Shown here: positions 18,075 to 30,125 of the stretch, piece by piece
Position numbering within the stretch: position 1 is the stretch's first letter
Layout: each line of letters opens with the position of its first letter
NCBI GenBank assembly: GCA_963971305.1
Contig: OZ020309.1
Coordinates: 14,563,001 to 14,627,000, forward strand
Source: Arcuatula senhousia
Lineage: Eukaryota > Mollusca > Bivalvia > Mytilida > Mytilidae
Direction of reading: 5' to 3'
Length of the DNA: 64,000 nt
The notes under the pieces: generated by a model
What the model saw: the letters and a program-made list of their open reading frames with translations, nothing else
What the model was told of the DNA's origin: nothing
The model's database searches: none
Translations under genes and position numbers: made by a program

Positions 18075-19450
18075 TAGGGCCCCGCATTGAAGATTTGGAC
18101 GCCCTATAGTTTTCACTTCGTCCGTCTGTCCGTCCGTCAACAATTCTTTTGAACACTAAAACTCAAAAACTGTTAACACCAAAGTTCTGAAATTTCGTTC
18201 AGCTACTTAGTAGCATGTCATAATTTGCATATTAAAATTTCATGCAAAAATGTGAAATATTTTTGGGAAAAAACTTCATTTTTTATCGAAAATCACAGAT
18301 TTTGAGAATTTGACTTTGTGAACACTAAAACTCAATAACTGTTATCAATACAGTTCTGAAATATTGTACAGCTGCTAAGTAGCATAACATGATTTGCATA
18401 TTAAAATTTCGTGCAAATCTGTTTTGGAAAAAAACTTTATTTTTTATCAAAAGTCACAGATTTTGAGAATTGGACTTTGTGAACACTTAAACTCACAAAC
18501 TGTAAACAATACAGTTCTGAATTTTGTACAGCTGCTAAGTAGCATGTAATGATTTGCATATTAAATTTCGTGCAAATCTGATTAACATTTTTGTAAAAAA
18601 CTGAATTTTTTATCGAAAATCACAGATTTTGAGAATTGGACTTTGTGAACACTTAAATTTAATAACTGTTATCAATACAGTTCTGAAATATTGTACAGCT
18701 GCTAAGTAGCATATCATGATTCGCATATTAAAATTTCGTGCAAATCTGTTTAATATTTTTGGAAAAAAAACTTTATTTTTTATCAAAAGTCACAGATTTT
18801 GAGAATTGGACTTTGTGAACACTTAAACTCAAAAACTGTAAACAATACAGTTCTGAAACCTTTTACAGCTGCTAAGTAGCATGTCATGATTTGTATATTA
18901 AAATTTCGTGCAAATCTGATTAATATTTTTGTAAAAAACTTATTTTTGTATCGAAAATCACAGATTTTGAGAATTGGACTTTGTGAACACTTAAACTCAA
19001 AAACTGTAAACAATACAGTTCTGAAACTTTGTACAGCTGCTAAGTAGCATGTCATGATTTGCATATTAAAATTTCGTGCAAATCTGATTAATATTTTTGT
19101 AAAAAACTTATTTTGTTTTATCGAAAATCACAGATTTTGAGAAATGGACTTTGTGAACACTAAAACTCAAAAACTGTAAACAATACAGTTCTAAAACTTT
19201 TAGAGCTGCCAAGTAGCATGTCATGATTTGCATATTAAAACTTTGTGCAAATCTGTTTAATATTTTTTGGAAAAAACTTAACTTTTTATCGAAAATCACA
19301 GATTTTGAGAATTGGAATTTTTTAACATTAAAACTCAAAGGCTATTAACACTACAGCTCTGAAGTTTCATACACATTCCATGGAACATGCCTTAGTTAAT
19401 CAAAGTTTGTATGATTTTGAAAACACTTAGATTATTTGCCGCGGGGCCCT
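18075..19450. mobile_element. non-autonomous element with ~168-bp tandem units
   Basis: About seven head-to-tail units; the anchor CACAGATTTTGAGAA recurs at 18294, 18455, 18621, 18791, 18959, 19129 and 19297 (spacing 161-170). The ends are the short inverted repeat AGGGCCCCGC (18076) and GCGGGGCCCT (about 19440). A GTCCGTCTGTCCGTCCG tract lies just inside the left end. No transposase is present. Minus-strand open frames here are only readings of the tandem units. Confidence 0.75.
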
Positions 19451-19841
19451 TCCTGACTTTGTCAGTATTCTAATTGTTATTAAAAACAACAGGATGAAAA
19501 GAGTGATGTGCTTGTTGTCGTGGCGATATAAAGCAATTTTTACAAAAAGTATAAAAAGCATGTGAAAGTATTTTTTCCACAGTGATTTTTCAAACATGAT
19601 ACATTATTGCATATTGCTTGAACTGACATTGATATTTTTCTTCACTATTTCATGTATATTTTGTTCCGTTTACATTCATTCTTAAAATCACCAGAAAGGG
19701 GAATCCTACTTATGATTTAGGTTATACCTGTCCTGTTCTGAATCGGACCCTGTTATAGAATCAACAAAACTTCAAAAACCCATACCCTGTTATATACCAA
19801 TCTTATCTGAAAACGACAATATAGTTACTGACCAAAAAGAA
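19451..19841. other. intervening sequence before LINE
   Basis: No gene recognised. The broken LINE may extend upstream into it, but no domain is readable. Confidence 0.4.
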
Positions 19842-21457
19842 GTGTGTGAAATTTTTAACAATTACTTCATAAACGTAGCCAAAGATATCGGTGATCCAAA
19901 TATAGTTATAGACAAAAACCATCCTAGTATTATTAAGATCGATGATATAATGAAAAACAAAAGTGTAGATAAACTAGAATTTAAACCTATAGATGAAGAT
20001 TTTGTAACTAAGCACATAAATAGTATTAATGTTAAAAAGGCTACAGGTATGGACAATATTTCTCCACTTCTACTTAAATGTGCGTCGCCTATCATTGTAA
20101 AACCTATTACTAGGCTTATTAATATGTCACTCTCTTCTTCTGTTTTTTCCAGATAATCTAAAGACAGCCAAGGTTTGCCCAATCTATAAGAAAAATAGTC
20201 TCTTGGATAACGGTAACTATCGTCCTGTAAACGTTTTGCCTGCAGATTCAAAATTGTTTGAACGCGCTATCCATGTCCAGTTAACAGAACATTTTGACAA
20301 AATTTTCAACCGTTTCTTAGCTGCGTTCAGGGCAGGCTTTGGGTGTCAATCCACTCTACTGAGAGTTGTGGAGGACTGGAAACAGGCGCTCGATAATGGC
20401 AAGTACGTGGGAGCCATACTGATGGACCTGTCGAAAGCTTTCGACTGCCTCCCCCACGACTTGTTATTATTGAAAATCCAGCACTATGGAGCTAGTGACA
20501 GTTCACTACAACTCTTGGGTAGCTATCTGGAGAACAGAAGACAATGCGTCAAGGTGGGACAAGAATCTAGTTCTTATCAACATATTTTTAAAAGTGTACC
20601 ACAGGGTTCCATACACTGACCCGTTATGTTTAATATTTTTCTGAACGACATTTTTAGTTTTGTAAATCAGTCATCTCTTTATAACTTTGCTGATGATAAT
20701 ACTTATGCCAACAAAAACCCTGATGTCTTAAAATCTGTTTTAGAAAATGTCAGCAAGTCACTAATTAGATGGTTTCATGAAAATAAAATGAAGGTAAATC
20801 AGGCCATAGCACTTGGTACAAAAACAAATAAGCTGGAATTGAACTTTGATCTAGGAGGTACTGTTATTAAATGTGAAAAAGTGACCATAGACTTTATGTT
20901 AGAATTCAACAGTCAAGTTACGAATATGTGTAGAAAAGCTGCTCGACAATTGAACGTTCTCAAGCGTATAGGAAAATAACAATCTATTATTCATTCATAT
21001 TGTCCAATTTTAGCTTTTGTCCACTTACTTGGCATTTCTGCTCAGAGGCAAATACAACAAAAATTGAAAAAATTCAACAGCGCGCTTTGCGCTTTATTTA
21101 CGAAGACAAAAACTCCTCCTATGAAAATTTGTTAAAAAAATCAAAGTTGCCATCCCTGAGAATACGACGACGCTTGAGAACGATTGCCATAGAGATTTCA
21201 AAATTGTAAACAATGAAAGTCCAGTGTTTTTACAAGATCTTGTAACACTAAAAAATAATATTTATAACTTTAAGTATACCAATACAGCAGATGTGCCAAG
21301 AGTTCGGACCACCCGATATGGACTGAAATCTTTTAGATATTCAGCCCTTAGGGGCCTCCCACAGGAGTTACGGAATCAGTCTAGCCGTGATCAGTTTAAG
21401 ACCTTGATCAATACATGGACAGGCCCATCATGTTCATATATGGTCTGTAAATCTTAG
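19842..21457 (+). pseudogene. LINE (jockey/CR1-type) reverse transcriptase, broken
   Basis: Five open pieces in shifting frames (19842-20156, 20203-20619, 20626-20979, 21000-21209, 21224-21457) read in order through a non-LTR reverse transcriptase: 'KKATGMDNISPLLLK', then 'YKKN...NYRPVNVLP', 'MDLSKAFDCLPHDLLL', 'VPQGSI', the catalytic FADD near 20690, and the thumb with a C-terminal 'LPQELRN' segment. Endonuclease and ORF1 are missing, so it is 5'-truncated. Breaks include frameshifts near 20155 and 20985 and a TGA at about 20618 just after the 'PQGS' motif. It copies nothing now; when intact this family reverse-transcribes its RNA at a nicked target. Confidence 0.85.
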
Positions 21458-21627
21458 GGACTGAATATCTACATGGGGTTTTTTTTTTTGTTTTCTTTTG
21501 TTATATGCTTATTAGTGCTTCTGCTTTGTGCTGGTTTTTAGCTGCTTATGTAAAACTATTTATTTTAGTGTGCTGCATGTTGCTTATATGCATGAGACTT
21601 TGTGTTTTTATCATTTGATAAAAAACC

Positions 21628-21915
21628 AAACACTTTTGAGTTGGAGAATACATCAAAGCTTTAAATTAACCGTCTTAATTTCAAAATTGTCTAAACCCTA
21701 AGGTTCTTCCTACCCCAGACATAGGTTGAATATCTTAGTAATAATTTGGTTCCCCAGTTTGGTACTTTTGGTTTTACTGTTCTATGCTCTTCATATTCAT
21801 ACAGTGTTTGGCATTTTCAATATTTTTGGTAGAGCGCCTCTGATGAGTCTTGAATAGACGAAACGCGCGTCAGGCGTAGCAAAATTTATTGTCTGGAACT
21901 TTGTTGTCATTTGTA
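21628..21915 (+). mobile_element. retrozyme monomer, partial
   Basis: Matches most of the 358-bp unit in the arrays at 1801 and 4821, in inverse orientation, lacking about 60 bp at its left end. It differs from them by scattered substitutions, so it is an older or separate insertion. It lies in the 3' region of the 19.8-kb LINE. Confidence 0.85.
21834..21877 (+). ncRNA. hammerhead ribozyme in retrozyme monomer
   Basis: Stem I GCGCCT (21834-21839) with AGGCGT (21872-21877); core CTGATGA (21840-21846); stem II GTC/GAC; GAAA (21860-21863); stem III within ACGCGCGT; cleavage expected after C21871. All core bases are intact. Confidence 0.9.
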
Positions 21916-22062
21916 TTTTGTATGTGCATGTCTTAATATTGTTATTTGTTTATACTGTAAGTCGGTATAAAAGCTCTTCAGAGCTTATGTTTTCTGTTTG
22001 TATGTATATGTACACAACCCGACTATAAATAAAGTTTACTTGCTTACTTACTTACTTACCAT

Positions 22063-22667
22063 CGAATTCGTTAAAACTTCTTTGATAAACGTATGTTTAC
22101 TTATTAGACAGATCATGAAAGACCAATTTGAGATAAATTAGACGACATTAACAACTTCATTTATTTTAACATACTAATGTATCTATTGGTGACAATTTGA
22201 ATAAAAACTATCCTATTTTGTGGCACACCCAAACCATTGTTTATATTTATTTACAAGAAGTTTTTCATGAAATTTTCTAGTGTGTAAGGTTAATTCAAAT
22301 TTCATGTTTCTGCATTCTTTTAGTAATATCTTTAAAAATAAAGTTCAATGCAAAGTATTTGTTTCCTTTCAAATATGTATAAAAATGAAGAAATGCAGTT
22401 TGTGAATTGATACGTTTTTAGTACGTTTCTTTTTCTATTTTGAAGTCCTTATTTACTTCTGAGTCAGCGATTCCTCCTGATTGTCATTCGCTTAATGACA
22501 TATAGGAAGTATAAAAGTTTTGAAGTGGCTGCATGGTAAAGTTGTGTTAAACTTGATGTAAACATTGTACAACGTAAAAATCTGCTTAATAATATCTAAA
22601 AATGATCTTACTTAAGAGTTAGAATCTAAAGTATTAAAATATACAGTTTACTTAATAAATATCTATG
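22063..22667. other. unannotated sequence
   Basis: No gene or recognisable repeat seen. Confidence 0.5.
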
Positions 22668-22880
22668 AATCGAGCTTAGTAGGTCAATATGTTACACAAT
22701 CCCAATCAGCCTAAAATGTTTACAGTTGAACCGTATGTTCCCGTTTATTTTCAACAATCATTAAACGGTTTTGCGGGGAAAGAATCGAGCTTAGTAGGTC
22801 GATTTGGTACACAATCATTGTAATCCCGATCAGTCTAGAATTTTAACATTTGAACCGTATTTGTTACCGTTTATTTTCAA
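22668..22880. repeat. diverged 115-bp tandem duplication
   Basis: AATCGAGCTTAGTAGGTC occurs at 22668 and 22783, followed by parallel sequence with substitutions and small indels. Confidence 0.8.
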
Positions 22881-23216
22881 ATAAGGTTAACATTCATAAT
22901 AAAAATAGAAACTCTAAGAATAAAACACACAAGTGTTTTCATCCCAGGACCCAGCATTTCTTATGAAAGCTAAAATTTGTAACAAAAAATAATAATAAGG
23001 CTTGTCTTAAGATTAAAGATCTAGCTGTGTCTTAATATGTTTATATATAATAATGTATTTTTTGGCGACGTTAAGAAAATTTTAATTTATAGAAGTTTTC
23101 TTTCTTAAATTCGGAATGCTTTTCACCTAATCAAATTTCAAACACATTTATTTTCTGTAACAAAAAAGCTCTTAGACTAACTATTATTTCATGTGCTTTG
23201 ACACGCGATTCGTGTA
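22881..23216. other. unannotated AT-rich sequence
   Basis: No gene or repeat recognised. Confidence 0.5.
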
Positions 23217-25108
23217 TTAAACAAGTTGGGTGTACATGTTTATTTAGTTAATTTGCTACTTTAAAGCTCAGCTCATGGTTTTTACTGTCAAATATGTATC
23301 ACATACTGTGAAATTATTTCACCCTTTGGTATTTGTACTATAAAAAATAAATATCATTTATCATATTTTATTTTAAAATCAAGTGAAAATATAGTTCCTT
23401 TGATAGTTAACAATATTCTCCACCAAATGAGCTAGCTATGTATAGATGAGCAACCTACCCACTAGCAACTCATTAGAAACACTGAAGTAAAACGGCCATA
23501 AACAAGTTGGGTGTACATGTTTATTTAGTTAATTTGCTACTTTAAAGCTCAGCTCATGGTTTTTACTGTCAAATATGTAGCATATACTGTGAAATTATTT
23601 CACCCTTTGGTATTTGTACTATAAACAAGAGGCTCCCAGGAGCCTAAATCGCTCACCTGATCTTCATGTCAACCCTATGAAGAACTTTGTAAAGCTGAAT
23701 AAGCTGAACATTTAAGCAAGCAACAGCTTTTTCTCTTTCAGCAATAGTTTTCATTCTATTGGCCAAAAACAATATTTTTCGCCTTTAAGGGGCTGTAACC
23801 CCTGAAAGGGATCATCTGACAACTCTGACCCAATGAAGACTTTTGAAGAGCTACATGTACATTTAAGTGAGTTGAACATTTAAGCAAGCAACAGCTTTTC
23901 TCTATCTGCAATAGTTTTCATTCTACAGACCAAAAACACTATTTTTCGCTTTAAGGGGCTATAACCCCTATAAGGGGTCATCTGACATTTTCGACCATAT
24001 GGAGATTTTTGTAGAGCTAAATTAGCTGAACATTTAAGCAAGCAATAGCTTTTCCCTCTCTGCAATAGTTTTCATTCTATAGACCAAAAACACTATTTAT
24101 CGCCTTTAAGGGGCTGTAACCCCTATAAGGGGTCATCTGACAACTTCGACTCTATGGACACTTTTGTAGAGCTAAATGATCTGAACCTTTAAGCAAGCGA
24201 CAGCTTTTCTCTACTTGCAACAGTTTTCATTCTACGGGCCAAAAACACTATTTTTCGCCTTTAAGGGGCTGTAACCCCTATAAGAAGTCATCTTACAACT
24301 TCAACTCTATGGGCACTTTTGTAGAGCGAAATGATCTGAACCTTTAAGCAAGCAATAGCGTTTCTCTAGCTGCTATAGTTTTCATTTTACATGCCAAAAA
24401 ACACTATTTTTTGCCTTTAAGGGGCTGTAACCCCTATAAGGGGTCATCTGACAACTTTGACTCTATGGACACTTTTGTAGAGCTAATTGAGCTGAACCTT
24501 TAAGCAAGCAACAGCTTTTCTGTATCTGTAATAGTTTTTATTTTAGAAGCCAAAAACATGAAAAAATGCTATTTTCACCTTTAAGGGGCCGTAACTCCTA
24601 TAAGGGGTCATCTGAGAACTTCGACGCAACAATTACTTTTGTAGAGCTTTTGATGCTGAAGCAGTAGCGTGGCATCAGATTTCATCTATCTCTTACAAGC
24701 CAAAAACAGTAGTCTGACCTCCCTGGTCTATTTTTAGCAACGGTGGCCATGTTTTTTGACGGATCAAAAATCGAAACACAAGTTTGGTGCAGGACACCCT
24801 AAGGATCAATCATACCAAGTTTCATTGAATTCTGTTCAGTAGTTTCAGAGGAGAAGATTTTTGAAAAATTGTTAACGGACGACAACGACGACGACGGACG
24901 CCAAGTGATGGCAATAGCTCACCTGGACCTTTTGGTCCAGGTGAGCTAAAAAATGATTATCATTTATCATATTTTATTTTTAAATCAAGTGAAAATATAG
25001 TTCCTTTGATAGTTAACAATATTCTTCACCAAATGAGCTAGCTATGTAAAGATGAGCAACCTTCCCACTAGCAACTCATTAGAAACACTGAAGTAAAACG
25101 GCCATAAT
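23217..25108. repeat. ~283-bp tandem duplication, second copy interrupted
   Basis: 23217-23499 recurs as 23500-23625 plus 24947-25108, the second copy being split by a 1.3-kb element. Copies differ at a few positions, so the duplication is not very recent. Confidence 0.85.
23626..24946 (+). mobile_element. non-autonomous element with ~155-166-bp tandem units
   Basis: The unduplicated neighbour gives the empty site, so the ends are exact: the element starts CAAGAGGCTCC and ends AGGTGAGC, flanked by TAAA (23622-23625 and 24947-24950), a likely target duplication. Both ends fold: AGGCTCC/GGAGCCT at 23630-23645, and a perfect 14-bp stem AGCTCACCTGGACC with a TTTT loop at 24916-24947. Inside are about six units recognisable by GGGGCTGTAACCCCT. 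A GGACGACAACGACG-type tract lies near the right end. No protein is encoded. Confidence 0.85.
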
Positions 25109-25314
25109 TAAAATATGAAGAGCACAAGATACACACTGAAAAATGTATCAAATAGAATAAATTGAGAAGGACCAAGGCCTTAGGGTTTATATTATTACAT
25201 GATAATTTGAAAGTTTCTACCGAAAATGTTTGATTTTGATGTGTCAAAAGTTAAGTGATTTAATGTGTGCATGTTGCTTTTAGAAAAATAGGGCATGTAA
25301 TGGGACATTAAATG

Positions 25315-25916
25315 ATACCCCGCCACGTTATAATATCAAAAGTTCATAAAATTTGATTTCAAAGTGGCCTATCTCAAAAACTGTTTTTCGGATCATGCTG
25401 GAAATCGAACTTGACCTGTATTTTATTGTACTTAACAGCTGTGCAAAATATCATTGAAATCCTTTGACGAGTTTTCAAGTTATTGGTCGGAAACTCAAAA
25501 TTTCATGAAATTTGATTTTTCAAAGTGGCCTATCTCGAAAACTATTTTTTGGATCATGCTGGAAATCGAACTTGACCTGTATTTTATTGTACTTAACAGC
25601 TGTGCAAAACATCATTCAAATCCTTTGACGCGTTTTTAAGTTATTGGTCGGAAACTCAAAATTTCATGAAATTTGATTTTTCAAAGTGGCCTATCTCGAA
25701 AACTATTTTTTGGATCATGCTGGAAATCGAACTTGACCTGTATTTTATTGTACTTAACAGCTGTGCAAAATATCATTAAAATCCTTTGACGCGTTTTCAA
25801 GTTATTGGTCGGAAACCTTCGGGGGACGGACAGACGGACAGACGGACGGACGGACAGACACTAAAAAAAAACTGAGGGTATAACATAATACCCTGCCACT
25901 TCGTGTGGCGGGGTAT
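25315..25916 (+). mobile_element. 602-bp element with three 161-bp units
   Basis: Inverted ends ATACCCCGCCAC (25315) and GTGGCGGGGTAT (to 25916). Three units 161 bp apart (anchor AAAGTGGCC at 25361, 25522, 25683), then a GGACAGACGGAC tract (25814-25860), then a terminal hairpin with a TTCG loop. No coding potential. Confidence 0.8.
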
Positions 25917-26673
25917 AAAAAGTGGGTAGGGCGAAATATTCAGCCTATAGCGTGCACTTCTTGGCTGTCAGCAAAGAGAATTACAGGAATGGCACTCCCC
26001 ACAAAATCTAAAGATTACGATAATAAAGATGGTTTCTGTTGTGAGCCTATTCCCCACCCGGGACTTGACCATTGATAAAATGAAAAGTTTGTTATAACAA
26101 GCAGAATTTCAATATGTTTTCCACCGGAACACTTAAACTTATCTATGTTTGGACTTTATAGTTAATGTTGATGTGTCAGTTAAGTTGTTTTCGTAACTGC
26201 ATTTTGTTTTATGTGCACTTTTCTATTGTGCCCCTCCGACCACAAGTTTGACTTTTGTCCGCCCGTACATGTACGTCATTATGAATTTCCATCAAGTTTT
26301 TTTTTCCAGAAACTGTACATGAGAATAGTTTAACATTAGGTAGGGTGGTTAAAAAGTTCGAGTCTTTTCTGTTTATCCACAAAAAAAAAACGTTTCAGAT
26401 TGACCCATTTGTATGACGAATTTATAGGGTTAATAAAAAAAGAGTTTTTATTGCTCTTTTTCCTTAAGTTTGTTGAGTTTAATAATTCTATTCCAAATCA
26501 AGTTTCCTTACGATATTTCTTAATTATTTGATTTCTTTGAAACGTTATAAAATACCATTTATCATACACTATTTTGTCTTATTAAATAATTCTTATTCTT
26601 TAAGAACACCAAACGAAAGACCTCAGCTTTTTTTAAAAAGCTAATCTTGTTTTAGATTGATATACAAGTCTAT
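25917..26673. other. unannotated sequence
   Basis: No gene or clear repeat seen. Confidence 0.5.
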
Positions 26674-27819
26674 GGCCGCGTTCACACTGAAGTTGTTTTG
26701 AGAAAACATGTGTAGAAGTAGTTTAATGTTTTAAAAACTAGTTTCACACTAAATTTGTTCTCATTGATAAACCTAAATTAAATGACTTGACATATGAATT
26801 GTTCACATTATTTAATGCAAGTGTACATGTAATTTAGATGTACAAAAAACATGAACGGATAAATAATCATGATTGCTGATTTTAAATATATATAAGTATG
26901 GATTATATTTGCTTTTTATGATTTTTATTTTTATAGAATAACTATGAAGGTGTACACATTTTCTGGCGCTTAAGTCCGTTCGTCCGTTTGTATTATTTTG
27001 AAATATATTGCTATAAAAGCATTGCAATACATAAATACCGGCGCGGGCCAGCAGCAGCGCCATGTTGTCGGTAAAAATCCACTAAACTGCGCTCAGAAAC
27101 ATGATATCGGGTCTGCCGCTTTGTCCACAAAACGACTGGAATGTGTACCTGGTGGGGCAATCCGTCATAATGCCGCGTCGTCAATGTTACAAATGTTAAA
27201 TGCGGAAAACTTGGCCGCAAACCATAGTGGTGAAACGTGTTAGGAAAAAACCAATGTTAAAGAATCTTGCTGCATGCCTTGTTAAGAGAAGAACCCATAG
27301 GATTCTTGTGTAAAAAGCTCTCCATCCCTCCTTTTCCAAGTGACAGTCAAAACTCTTATCCCCTATTGGACTTGTGTGCCCCATTTTCCCCACTTCATCA
27401 TCATTTCATGTTCATTTTATCACCTTTTCATGTTTCATATTGGACCGCTTTGCCCCCCCCCAAAAGAGATCCGAATGGGCAACACCTTTCATGAAATTCT
27501 ATTCCGCTTTGCCGGCCGTATACATATACAATATAGCAGTAACATGTATCCCTGTTTTTTTTTTCATTCACCCGAGAAAATGTTGGAATATACGATATTA
27601 TGTACTAAAAATAAAGCTTTCCAATGAAAAAGAAATATACGAAATCTATTGTACATTAAACCCACACAAGCACTACATTAAGTATCGAATGCATGTAATG
27701 AACACAACATTTAAACTACATGTAAACATCGAAATTTTACAGTGTGAACGCAATGCTGTTTAATGTTAGTGCGGACGACATTTAAACTACTATGAGTTTT
27801 GCTCAGTGTGAACACGGCC
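26674..27819. mobile_element. DNA-transposon-like element, TIR GGCCGCGTTCACACTGA
   Basis: The left end GGCCGCGTTCACACTGA (26674-26690) is inverted at 27803-27819 (TCAGTGTGAACACGGCC) with one mismatch. This 'GGCCGTGTTCACAC' end type is common among animal MITEs. The overlapping short open frames inside (27.0-27.8 kb) show no transposase motif. The target duplication is not clear. Confidence 0.65.
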
Positions 27820-29314
27820 TAAGTCATACCACAGATCATACATACACAACATGGTAGATAATATAAAAGTTTACAAATTCTCACACCATCTTCAAGACTA
27901 AATAAAGATATTTTAATGCGTAAATAAATGTCATAAATCAATACAAGGTGAATGCACAGTGTGTAAATGCATGTCGATGACACTACATGTATATTATTGT
28001 TGTTTGAAAATCCATACATTTATCATACTTTATATTTATTGAATTAAATTCCATGATTTTTTTTAAATATGTAACCATGTACAGTAAATGTGTCCATGGA
28101 CTAATATAAATGATATACACGTTGACTGACTGATGAACAATCGAGTGAAGAAGCTTAGACGACGGGAAGCGTATGATTTTTTTTCTATCACCTAACTTTC
28201 AAATAACTGATTTAGCTTAAATAGATAAATCAAGCATGTCTTAATTTTACATATCGTACCATAAGTCCAAATAATTTACCATGATGGCAATTAAAAATTA
28301 CTTTATCTGAACTATTTTGCGCATTTATAAAATGTGCTGCGGTACCCCAGAACAATAGTATTACTCTTCTATGTATTGATTATGGTTTCTTGGTCCGAGT
28401 AAAATAATCCAGTTTTGTGACATTTTTCTCATAAACAATTAACAAGTTGCCATTCTAATATGCATTACAGGTCAATGGAAATGTGTGCAGAAATAAAAAT
28501 ATGTATAGGTAAATCCATGAAATTATTAGAATATACAGGGTAATGCTAAAAACGCACTTTTTAAAGATGCAATTTGACATAGACCTGTATATTAAATATA
28601 TATTTAATATACAGATCTATGAATTTGACTATTTCACGATTTTTGTGTGATTACGTAATAAGCCACCGAGTATATTGTGGACCCGAGGGGGTTGCTTTAG
28701 CATTTTGTGACGGGGATTTAAATTGGAAACCGAACTATAATTTTTTCAGCCAAAAACACCGTCCTGCCTTTTTATTAATTATAAAAATCAAATGGTCGCT
28801 CCCTTATCAAAACAACTGTTTTTGAGATGAAATGAAAACAAAAACGTAAAAAATTGTTTTTGAAAGTTTTATTGCTATAAAAACAGATATTCTATATCTC
28901 ATTCAGCTAAACTGATTTTTGTTGATACAACAAGACGGGTTTCAATGAAAGAGTGGGGTTTGATGGTTGAACCTGGTTGAACCTTCCATTTGGTTTCGAC
29001 TGTACCGATTAAGTCAGGACCATTGCGATCTTAAATTATAATATGGATTATGTGACGATTTCTTGTCTTTCGGGATTATCTTGTCCTTTTTTAGCTTACG
29101 ACACATCTTTCAATTTCTCCGGCATGCATTTACCTTGCTTTTCTTCTTAGATTTTAGGATTAATTATACCAGATCCGCAGTTTAGCCATTACCTCTATTA
29201 ACATTGAAATCGGTTGGTCAATGGTGCAAAAAATAATAAAATGTACCTTAAATAGTTATTATAGAATATCAGCAATAAATTGTCGAATAATGAAGGGAGA
29301 TGGAAATTTAATAT
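27820..29314. other. unannotated sequence with a palindrome
   Basis: No gene recognised. A 44-bp near-perfect palindrome lies at 28578-28621. Confidence 0.5.
28578..28621. repeat. 44-bp near-perfect palindrome
   Basis: CATAGACCTGTATATTAAAT faces its reverse complement with one mismatched pair. A related 37-bp palindrome with the same CATAGACCTGTATATTAAAT arm lies at 42485-42521. Confidence 0.85.
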
Positions 29315-29449
29315 CATAGGCACGCCAGAGCCTCGTGCAGGGTGTCTAGATAGTTTTATTTTTTTTAAACATACTTGAAACCTAAATAATTGTTCTCCCG
29401 GACTTTCATAGGCACGCCCGAGCCTAGTGCAGGGTGTCTATGTAGTTTT
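29315..29449. repeat. direct repeat of ~43 bp, 92 bp apart
   Basis: CATAGGCACGCC...AGGGTGTCTA occurs at 29315-29357 and again at 29407-29449 with a few differences. Possibly ends of one small element. Confidence 0.6.
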
Positions 29450-30054
29450 AAAATGGTCCCCAAGTCCCCTTCTGTTACATAAATTTAAAGTTAATTTGAT
29501 TTTTTTTTAAATATAATATTTAAAAGCTCCCAAAATTTATGCCACCCTCACACGCTCCTGGCCTTAACGTTGTCGTGGGGGGATGATCGAAATGGAACAT
29601 GAGCATAAACATTAAAAAAACTTTTAGTTTAAAAAAATAGAACATTCAGAAATAAAGATTTTCAAGCATTTTGAAATATTTGCGCTAATATATATGGCCC
29701 GTGTCCGGGATACACATATATAAAATACTGATTATGTGTTCCAAAATACATTTTTGTTGTGCAGATAAAATCTGTTAGAAAAATCTCTTTTTTTTTTTAT
29801 AGTCCGTATAGAGGATTTACCTCGTGTAATATATTCCTCATATACAATTTTATAATTATACATAAGTAAAAAACAAGCAAGAGTTTACGTTTTCACACCT
29901 GATTAACCACACAAGATTGGATCATAGAAATACCCAAGAATACCCAGAAATGTGGCATACGGCATTGAAAAATAGTGCATATTAATCTAAAACATGTTTT
30001 TATCGATAAATAATTCAATATTTAATCTTCTTTGCATATTTTCTACTTTATTTA
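29450..30054. other. unannotated sequence
   Basis: Nothing recognised except AATACCCAAGAATACCC near 29930, the inverted form of the minisatellite at 30055. Confidence 0.5.
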
Positions 30055-30125
30055 AGATATTCTTGGGTATTTTGGGGTATTCTTGGGTATTCTTGGGTAT
30101 TTTGGGGTATTCCTTGGTATTTTTA
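30055..30125. repeat. minisatellite, GGGTATTCTT-type ~10-11-bp units
   Basis: About six imperfect units alternating GGGTATTCTT and GGGTATTTT. Two inverted units lie 120 bp upstream. Confidence 0.75.

Larger units (their letters stand above)
21458..22062 (+). repeat. LINE 3' region with (TTAC)n tail
   Basis: Non-coding 3' region of the LINE. AATAAA near 22027 and a CTTACTTACTTAC tail close it at about 22062. A retrozyme monomer lies inside it (21628-21915). Confidence 0.65.

Noticed and set aside
18783..19338. Minus-strand ORFs with repeated peptide segments
   Set aside because: They translate the 168-bp tandem units; stops fall at the same place in neighbouring units.
27011..27763. Cluster of overlapping ORFs on both strands as coding
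   Set aside because: Overlapping frames on both strands without a motif, inside an inverted-terminal element; higher GC alone explains the open frames.
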